DNA from: Nitrospirota bacterium
Lineage (GTDB): Bacteria; Nitrospirota; Thermodesulfovibrionia; Thermodesulfovibrionales; Magnetobacteriaceae
DNA length: 64,000 nucleotides
Direction: 5' to 3'
Assembly: GCA_015233045.1 (NCBI GenBank)
Contig: JADFYL010000001.1
Location: 1-64,000 of the forward strand
Shown piece by piece: positions 58,314 to 64,000 of the stretch (positions are counted from its first letter, which is position 1; each line of letters starts with the position of its first letter). A program made the position numbers and the translations under genes. Below the pieces are notes generated by a model. That model saw only the letters and a list, made by a program, of their open reading frames with translations, had not been told where the DNA came from and did no database searches.

Positions 58314-59308
58314 CGTACAAAAAAGGGATGGTCGTCCCATTCTGATTTTACTTTCATATCGAACTGAAAGAATGCAAAGTGCTCAGGGTATTTTTCTACA
58401 TAGGCGGTCAGCACGGCAAGGTATTTCATCATCAGCCCCTCCGGCGTATCGCCCTCAGACACCTCTATGGGTGGTTCTATGATGACTCTGGCGGCACCGC
58501 GTGAGTTGGAGCGCTCCGAATCAATTAAAAACACGGGTATAAGCGGGACGCCTTCCTTTAGGGCGATTTTGTACGGTACAAGGTTGAAGTTGGCCACACG
58601 GCCAAGAAACGGCGCGGTATGCCATTTTCTGCCCCCTCTGCCCGTTGGCGGATATAAGACTATTTCGTTTCTGCAGAGCGTAGTTAGTATATCTCTGATT
58701 GCCATATTTCTGAGGCCGAAGTTGTCAAATGTTTCGGCGCCGGCGTTAATGAATCGAACTGGCATGGCGCCCTCTACGGCGTCGTATCTGGCCTTATTGG
58801 CAAGCATTGTAAGGCCAGCCCGCGCAACCCTCGGGGACTCCGCCTGTATCGCAAGCTGATTGACCCTGTATCCCCTGTGTCCGAGGGCCGGCATTGCCAT
58901 CATATACGGGCCGAAGTGGGGATTTAATAATATTGCCCCACGGCCAATCGCTAAGACACTGTCCAGGAGCGAAAGGCCCTCAGCCGGGATATACTCATCA
59001 ATGGTCTTGTCGTTCATCCTTCTAAGGTAGCACTGCTTTATCCACGCATTCAACTGGTTTTGAAACGATTCCAGTATAAGTTGCCCCGTGTCCCTGTCCT
59101 TAATCAGGGACGAGAGCCTGAGTTCCTCTAACATGAGTTGCCTTCTGTTGCCCGCAATGGCCATTTGAACGCGTGCCATAGCCGCCGTCATCACATTTAT
59201 CGCCCGTGGGGGCAACAGGGAAAACCCCACGCGCAAATACCGCCAGTATAGCCATTTCAGAAACGCCCCGATTTGAAGGTTCATAAGGGGAGGTTTAACT
59301 TTGCCCAT
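58310..59308 (-). CDS. LpxL/HtrB-like lipid acyltransferase
   Basis: About 332 aa, with an N-terminal hydrophobic anchor (W-L-Y-W-R-Y-L-R-V) and the acyltransferase core: N-P-H-F-G-P-Y for the H-x4-D/E site (here with P-Y in place of N-W-E), Y-P-P-T-G-R-G-G-R-K and G-V-P-L-I-P-V-F-L. It probably adds an acyl chain to a glycolipid such as lipid A or a polysaccharide anchor. Catalytic acid placement is not obvious, so activity is less sure. The start is uncertain: ATG 59308, inside the end of the O-antigen-ligase-like gene, is my choice; 59284 and 59314 are alternatives. Confidence 0.8.
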   Translation of the reverse strand: MGKVKPPLMNLQIGAFLKWLYWRYLRVGFSLLPPRAINVMTAAMARVQMAIAGNRRQLMLEELRLSSLIKDRDTGQLILESFQNQLNAWIKQCYLRRMNDKTIDEYIPAEGLSLLDSVLAIGRGAILLNPHFGPYMMAMPALGHRGYRVNQLAIQAESPRVARAGLTMLANKARYDAVEGAMPVRFINAGAETFDNFGLRNMAIRDILTTLCRNEIVLYPPTGRGGRKWHTAPFLGRVANFNLVPYKIALKEGVPLIPVFLIDSERSNSRGAARVIIEPPIEVSEGDTPEGLMMKYLAVLTAYVEKYPEHFAFFQFDMKVKSEWDDHPFFVR

Positions 59309-60821
59309 CAACATCCCGCATAAGCCCATTAACGCCTGCGCGGCGTTGCTGTTTATATATCCGCAGGACAACCAGATAAAATCCTAACAAAAACCACACA
59401 AAGCGCGCCGTATGTGAAGTCAAATCAAATTGAATCAGCCCATTCACCGCAAACACGGCTACCACTATGACGTTCAGGGCAAACATCAGATTTGCCATAT
59501 AACTGCTGTCAAACTCCTTCCATGTCTGATGGAAAGTTCGTGCAAAAAAATTGATAAAAAAGGCCAGCGCTAAAATGCCAAAGACGCCCATCTCGAAAAA
59601 GAACGAAAATATCAGGCTGTGTACCTCGGAAATCGTCTCCGGTACGACATAGACAAATCCCCCCACACCGATGCCGGTTATAAACGTATAGGGATTTTGT
59701 ACCATGTATCGCAGTCCGGTCTTCCACATAGTCATTCTTGAGCCGATGCCGGTTACGCCCTCATTTTTGGACGACAACTCCTCTGTGTTTGACTTCAGGG
59801 TGGTGCTGGTTGTAAACATCGTGTGTCCCTTGTAGCCAAAACCAATTATAAGCCTGTCAATAAAGCCGGGCGTGGCCGTAACTATAATAACCAGATACAC
59901 AAGCAGCGTAATCGCCGTATATTTGACGAATCTCTCTTTATATATGGGATGAAATTTAAAAAACATGACAATGGCCGCCCCAAGCGCCACAAACGCCCCC
60001 CTTACGGCCATCATCACAATGGCAAGTGAGCCAACGGCGGCAACAAGCCCGTAAAGAGTTTTCAAACGACGGTCTTTGGTAAGTAGCAGCAGAGTTAAGG
60101 AGATAATTATCATCTCCATCTCCAGGGGTGTAGAGGGGGCCCCGATAGTCAGACCAGTTGGTCTGTTCATTATCTGTCTTAATCCATACACTGAGAGCAT
60201 TGTATGGGGCGCGATTAAAAAATCATAAAAGGACATGTACCATTTCGATACAAACACTGCCAGACTGCATATGACGCCCGACACCAAGAGCGTTACAATA
60301 AACTTATGCAGCATTTCTCTGGAAGTAACGATTCCAGTTACGAGATAATATATCAGCGCCCCGAAGAGCATTTGAAGGTAAAACAGAGAACCCTCCTCCA
60401 GAGAAGGCGTCCATAGCAGGGATATTCCATTATACGCGAGTATTGCCAGCACAACGATGTCAACCGGCGTGGGCTGCCTTTTCAGGCCCTTGTCAATGGC
60501 CTTCTTATACAACCACGCCCCAAAGGTTATCACCATAAACAAGATACAAATGGGAAATATGGCGGCGTCCCCCGTTTCGGCGACAAAATATTCAATACAG
60601 GTAAACTCAATGTAAAACGTGAACACCGTCAGCAAAAGCCCAAACTCATAACCGGCAAAGAAAACGGCGGCAAGTAAGGCAAGGGCAACGGCCATGGCAA
60701 GCCAGACCGGATTTATTATGTAAGCCACGGAGGCCAAAACGCAGCACGCGCAAAGAACGACAAGCGTCGGCACATGGCGAAACGTCAGCGGTGTGTCAGA
60801 TTTTGAAGCCAGAGCGCTCAT
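59295..60821 (-). CDS. O-antigen ligase / polymerase-like membrane protein
   Basis: A 508-aa polytopic protein with about 12 hydrophobic spans and a large periplasmic loop (about 335-395) before G-I-G-V-G-G-F-V and H-S-L-I-F-S-F-F-F-E-M-G, the Wzy_C-type region of ligases and polymerases. It polymerises or transfers polysaccharide on the periplasmic face. ATG overlaps the glycosidase stop by 4 nt; the acyltransferase follows, so the three form an envelope-polysaccharide operon. Confidence 0.88.
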   Translation of the reverse strand: MSALASKSDTPLTFRHVPTLVVLCACCVLASVAYIINPVWLAMAVALALLAAVFFAGYEFGLLLTVFTFYIEFTCIEYFVAETGDAAIFPICILFMVITFGAWLYKKAIDKGLKRQPTPVDIVVLAILAYNGISLLWTPSLEEGSLFYLQMLFGALIYYLVTGIVTSREMLHKFIVTLLVSGVICSLAVFVSKWYMSFYDFLIAPHTMLSVYGLRQIMNRPTGLTIGAPSTPLEMEMIIISLTLLLLTKDRRLKTLYGLVAAVGSLAIVMMAVRGAFVALGAAIVMFFKFHPIYKERFVKYTAITLLVYLVIIVTATPGFIDRLIIGFGYKGHTMFTTSTTLKSNTEELSSKNEGVTGIGSRMTMWKTGLRYMVQNPYTFITGIGVGGFVYVVPETISEVHSLIFSFFFEMGVFGILALAFFINFFARTFHQTWKEFDSSYMANLMFALNVIVVAVFAVNGLIQFDLTSHTARFVWFLLGFYLVVLRIYKQQRRAGVNGLMRDVDGQS

Positions 60822-62911
60822 CGCGTGTCTTGCCGGCCATCTGGCGTCTGCCAGATGACATAGAGGGTTTGGCCGTTTTTCCCTTGAAGTTTATATCCTT
60901 CGATACCATTTTTGAGCGCTAATGGGGTAATCGCCGGGGCGTCCAAACATGTAAACTTCTCTGCCAGCATCATGTATGTGTAGTATGAGAGTTTCTTAAA
61001 GGACGCCCCGCCGTTTTTCGGATTATTGATAAATCCGGTATAATCGAAGTAGCTGAAGTCTCCGGCGAACTTGCTATGGTCATATATATTTGTCCAGATT
61101 ACCTTTTTCACGCCTGCCGAAAGGGCGGTGGCGTATCTGATGATGACATCAGCGGCTTGCCTTCGCTCGGAGAAGGCGGTTTCGTAGGGATTATGAGAAC
61201 CGCTTGGTAAGCTCGTCTCACCTATCCATATGGGTACGTCCCCGTAGCCGTAGGCCTTGAGCAGTTTTGCGGAGCCGTCGAATTCTTTCTTTAGTTTTTC
61301 GAACTCCGTGTCTGTTCCCTTATAGACGTTTAATGTGCCAAAGGGGTGCCACATGTCAAATATGTCAAACGCCCTTGTCACATTCATAGAGGCCAGATTG
61401 TCGAGCACCTCTTTGTAGTATGGCCGCTCGGGGTTTACGTACCCGGCCGTGATAATCTTACAATCAGGGCAGGTGGCCTTAATCGTCTTATACGTGGTAA
61501 AAAGTGCAAGGGCGTAGTCCCTGGGGTCAAACTTATAGTCGGCCTCCGTCTCGACGAAGAAGTATCTTACCTTTGGGAGTTTGTTCAGCGCGGCCCTGAG
61601 GAAATCGGAGTAGTCTTTTACGTCTTTCTCAGTAAATGTAAGTCTGCCGAGGCCGCCTGACTGTGGATTGGGGGCTGTTGAGACGCCTGGGTGGATAGTG
61701 GTGATGACAGTAAACCCCTTTGAGGCGGCATCGCCATAGAGGGCGCTCAATTGCCCAAGATAAGCGCCACCTGATGAGAAGTCCTTGCCGCCGAACTTAT
61801 AGACCATGTAGTTCAGGCCGGTTGCGCCCAGGAATCTTATCCACTTAAGGCCAAGTCGTTGGGCGTATCTGCCGACGTATTTCTCTGAATTTCTGTCTGA
61901 CAGGACTTCTATCTCCGGCGAGATGAGGACAAATGGCGATTCGTTTGGGTTGGGTACACAGCGCGCGTCTGATTCTGGTTCGACGTAAATGGGGGCGTCT
62001 GTTAATTCAACCATAACCGAACCGTTTTTTGCGTCGGCTATGTAGGTTTTAAATGCTGAGGCGTAATCTGTCACAAGGCGGCCACTTTGGGCAGAGGGGA
62101 TGCCATCGGTTATTTTTACCTTGTCTATACCCGTACCTACTGAGAGCGCGACGGTCTTATTCGCGGGTGCGTGCTTCGCAGTCGCGGGTTTGGCGCCGCG
62201 TTGCAGCCTTTCAAAATCCGCAAAGACACGGTCAACAATTTTGGCCGCCTTCGTTGGGTCTTCGTTGATGTATGCCCTTATGAGGGTGGAGGTCTCGGCG
62301 GGGAAGATTCTTTGGGCGTCAGGGTTGGTTGCCTTTAGCTCGGCGGCCCACCTCATAAGTACAGAGGCGCGGAGCTGCACATTTTGTTCATTGGTAGGCG
62401 CGGCCTTCACTTCACTGCGAACCGCGCTGATAGTCTGCGAGTCAAACTGTGGGGACGCCGGTTGCGTGGCAGGAGGGACGGGCGGTTGATATGCCGGTTG
62501 CGTGGCGGCATTGGAAGGGGGAGAAAACGGCTTGTCCTGCGTCGGCTCCCCTGTCGGGGCGGTTAATTCGACCTTGCCAAATGTTTGCTCAAGTGCCGCA
62601 TAGGCCTTGTCTATCATCTTAAATGCCTGAGGGGGATTTGCCCTTGCGGTGTCGTCTATTTTCATAGCCTGTTCTTTGGTGACAGCCTTGCTTACGTCTA
62701 TGCCTTTTTCAAACAGGAGCCGCTGCCACTGGAAAAAAATGACCAGCCTCTCGTCTAAATTAGAGGCATTTGTGGCGGTGGTTTTCACGTCAGCCCTGAC
62801 TTTTTTGACGGCCATGACGAGGTCTTCCACGGCATAGGCGGAATTAAAAAATATAAATATTGAGATAAATGCTGATAATACCAGACACAGTAACGGTTTC
62901 ACCCCCCGCAT
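60818..62911 (-). CDS. periplasmic GH-A-type glycosidase-like protein with Ala/Pro linker
   Basis: A 697-aa protein. Signal peptide at 1-27 (ends S-A-Y-A), helical N-terminal repeats with an Ala/Pro/Gln-rich linker (about 115-155), a second helical unit and a (beta/alpha)8 barrel (about 330-650). F-F-V-E-T-E-A-D-Y and W-I-G-E-T-S-L-P give candidate acid/base and nucleophile Glu, as in GH39/PslG-like enzymes of exopolysaccharide clusters. Substrate unknown; it probably trims the polymer made by the neighbouring ligase-like protein. GAGG lies 5 nt before ATG. Confidence 0.85.
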   Translation of the reverse strand: MRGVKPLLCLVLSAFISIFIFFNSAYAVEDLVMAVKKVRADVKTTATNASNLDERLVIFFQWQRLLFEKGIDVSKAVTKEQAMKIDDTARANPPQAFKMIDKAYAALEQTFGKVELTAPTGEPTQDKPFSPPSNAATQPAYQPPVPPATQPASPQFDSQTISAVRSEVKAAPTNEQNVQLRASVLMRWAAELKATNPDAQRIFPAETSTLIRAYINEDPTKAAKIVDRVFADFERLQRGAKPATAKHAPANKTVALSVGTGIDKVKITDGIPSAQSGRLVTDYASAFKTYIADAKNGSVMVELTDAPIYVEPESDARCVPNPNESPFVLISPEIEVLSDRNSEKYVGRYAQRLGLKWIRFLGATGLNYMVYKFGGKDFSSGGAYLGQLSALYGDAASKGFTVITTIHPGVSTAPNPQSGGLGRLTFTEKDVKDYSDFLRAALNKLPKVRYFFVETEADYKFDPRDYALALFTTYKTIKATCPDCKIITAGYVNPERPYYKEVLDNLASMNVTRAFDIFDMWHPFGTLNVYKGTDTEFEKLKKEFDGSAKLLKAYGYGDVPIWIGETSLPSGSHNPYETAFSERRQAADVIIRYATALSAGVKKVIWTNIYDHSKFAGDFSYFDYTGFINNPKNGGASFKKLSYYTYMMLAEKFTCLDAPAITPLALKNGIEGYKLQGKNGQTLYVIWQTPDGRQDTR

Positions 62912-63035
62912 TTTAACCTCATAACGATACTACACCTGGTTGAATTCATTTACCTGATTATACAAAAAATCGTAGCCGGATGTCTATTTCGGCCAGGCCA
63001 AACGCATTAGAAAATTGCAATAGTATTTTCCTCTC

Positions 63036-63066
63036 ATGGATTCCTGCTTTCACCGGAATAACAGAC
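63036..63066 (+). repeat. REP-type palindromic repeat fragment
   Basis: ATGGATTCCTGCTTTCACCG followed by GAATAACAGAC is the typical bacterial REP palindrome form (complement of GTC-ATTCC-GxGAAAGC-GGAATCCAT). It is imperfect. It sits at the left side of a truncated frame. The 62912-63035 stretch shows nothing else. Confidence 0.55.
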
Positions 63067-63069
63067 AAA

Positions 63070-63231
63070 GAAAAGAACAGTCTGGAAATCATTACAGAAG
63101 ACGAAATCAGGGGGAATCTGTTAGAATTGCTAACAAACATGAAGCTGCGAAAGGAGATGTCCGCACTTGGGCGAAGGCTTGTTGACGGGTTTGGGCGCGA
63201 CAGGGTAATATGGAGGCAACATGATATCTGA
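63070..63231 (+). pseudogene. C-terminal remnant of a sugar-transferase/PseG-like gene
   Basis: The frame reads I-T-E-D-E-I-R-G-N-L-L-E-L-L, then M-S-A-L-G-R-R-L-V-D-G-F-G-R-D-R-V and stops at 63231, overlapping the next gene by 11 nt. The M-S..G-R-x-L-V-D-G-x-G ending is typical of PseG/SpsG-type glycosyltransferases. The upstream part is missing and joined to REP sequence, so the gene is broken. Family assignment from this tail alone is tentative. Confidence 0.4.
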
Positions 63232-64000
63232 TTTGAAGGGCGTACGCTGCGTTGTAACCGGAGGGGCCGGGGTAATCGGCAAGGAACTCCTTGATATTCT
63301 GCGGCAGGCACAGGGGATTGTCCTGTCAATAGATAAAAACCCGCTGCCTGAAGATTTTAATACCGCTGGCATAACCCATATAGTAAAAGACCTCTCTAAG
63401 GATGCCTTAAACGAGATATACGACTTTGGTCCTGAGATTGTCTTTCACCTTGCCGCGGCCTTTGAGCGCTCAAAGGAATCGCCTGACTTCTGGGGCGTCA
63501 ACTGGAAAGACAATATGTTTCTTAGTCACGGGATTGCCGATGCGGCGCACCGTGTTGATACCCTTCGTGTGTTTGTCTTCGCCTCGTCGTATCTCATATA
63601 TTCCCCTCTTCTTTATATGTCGAAATCCTTACGCCATGACCCTGTTTACCTGCGGGAAGACGCCCCGGTAAACCCGCGAAACATCACCGGAGCCGCAAAA
63701 TATTACACTGAGAAGGAGCTTGATTTCATTAAGGAATACCTAAGGCCGGAGCTAAGAATCGTCTCGGCAAGAATATACCGCGTCTATGGCAGAGGCTCAA
63801 AAGACGTTATATCAAGATGGGTAAGGTCTGCCCTGAACAACGAGCCGCTTGACGTCTATAACAAGGACAACTGCTTTGACTATATCTATGCCGGGGATGT
63901 GGCCGAGGGGCTTTATAGACTTGCGATAACAGAGGCGGCGGCAGGCGTCATAAACCTTGGCTCCGGCAAAAGCTATGGAGTCGGGGATGTCATAGACACG
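63221..64000 (+). CDS. NAD-dependent sugar epimerase/dehydratase, 5' part
   Basis: Extended short-chain dehydrogenase truncated by the window end after 260 codons. T-G-G-A-G-V-I-G-K-E (NAD site), H-L-A-A-A-F-E-R, F-A-S-S-Y catalytic Ser, Y-Y-T-E-K (Y-x3-K) and R-V-Y-G-R-G are visible. GGAGG lies 4 nt before ATG 63221. It overlaps the gene remnant before it and opens a plus-strand sugar gene run that continues beyond the window. Confidence 0.92.
   Translation, partial: MISDLKGVRCVVTGGAGVIGKELLDILRQAQGIVLSIDKNPLPEDFNTAGITHIVKDLSKDALNEIYDFGPEIVFHLAAAFERSKESPDFWGVNWKDNMFLSHGIADAAHRVDTLRVFVFASSYLIYSPLLYMSKSLRHDPVYLREDAPVNPRNITGAAKYYTEKELDFIKEYLRPELRIVSARIYRVYGRGSKDVISRWVRSALNNEPLDVYNKDNCFDYIYAGDVAEGLYRLAITEAAAGVINLGSGKSYGVGDVIDT

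Noticed and set aside
1-64000. tRNA, rRNA and CRISPR arrays
   Set aside because: No T-loop signatures in intergenic DNA, no rRNA-like stretch and no spaced direct repeats longer than the regulatory half-sites.

Overview
The window is a densely coded chromosomal segment of a Gram-negative bacterium of moderate GC. It has lipoproteins, an LpxL-type acyltransferase, heptose kinase, GspG and MltA. It also has futalosine-route menaquinone enzymes, ThyX instead of ThyA, a core-type cobalamin-independent methionine synthase, and many multi-sensor histidine kinases paired with stand-alone receiver proteins. This gene content points to a Nitrospirota-like lineage (Thermodesulfovibrionia / Candidatus Magnetobacterium relatives). 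That is inference from gene content; no rRNA is present to prove it.

Layout. Positions 1-7.1 kb (minus strand): 5' part of rpsB, three small lipoproteins (two with clear FlgO-type domains), a DUF2233 phosphodiester-glycosidase-like protein, a thioredoxin-reductase-like flavoprotein lacking canonical NADPH motifs, then mqnC and mqnE. 7.2-9.5 kb (+): a Cache-GAF histidine kinase. 9.6-15.2 kb (minus): a zinc-ribbon protein, an EAL-CBS-GGDEF protein and pstB, followed by a divergent NRAMP transporter, a 58-aa membrane peptide and a soluble PRC/MgtE-N/CBS protein. 15.5-21.9 kb (minus): a six-gene metal-transport operon, HMA2 - DUF5132 - HMA2 - P-type ATPase - degenerate MetK - TerC. 22.2-29.5 kb (+): response regulator, smc, and a histidine kinase / receiver / kinase-like trio. 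29.6-32.8 kb: anmK-murQ and the divergent mltA (peptidoglycan recycling). 33-38.8 kb (+): core metE, tmk, holB, ricT, metG. 38.9-42.2 kb (minus): gspG, a family-2 glycosyltransferase, a sugar epimerase and a heptose kinase. 42.3-44.8 kb (+): metF-panB-thyX, three consecutive enzymes that use 5,10-methylene-THF. 45-57.2 kb (minus): GGDEF protein, HU, and a signalling block of three related histidine kinases with two single-domain receivers, one frameshifted. 57.5-62.9 kb (minus): a secreted Cys-rich duplicated protein, an LpxL-like acyltransferase, an O-antigen-ligase-like protein and a GH-A-like periplasmic glycosidase. 63-64 kb (+): a REP-interrupted gene tail and a partial sugar epimerase.

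The strongest candidates for something undescribed are as follows. (1) The 15.5-21.9 kb operon puts a MetK homologue that has lost conserved catalytic residues between a P-type ATPase and a TerC exporter, next to HMA2 and DUF5132 proteins that resemble a P-ATPase-associated membrane platform. (2) Two promoters, one before the zinc-ribbon/c-di-GMP/pstB operon and one before the metal operon, share arrays of five and six 8-bp half-sites at 11-bp phasing, a Pho-box-like layout; a weaker 10-bp array precedes the secreted protein. (3) An NRAMP transporter without its transition-metal ligands is coupled to a detached MgtE-type Mg2+ sensor. (4) Two essential genes appear to start at non-standard codons (AUA for tmk, ACG for HU) behind good Shine-Dalgarno sequences. 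(5) A roughly 100-bp two-hairpin repeat sits at the 3' ends of genes in three places.
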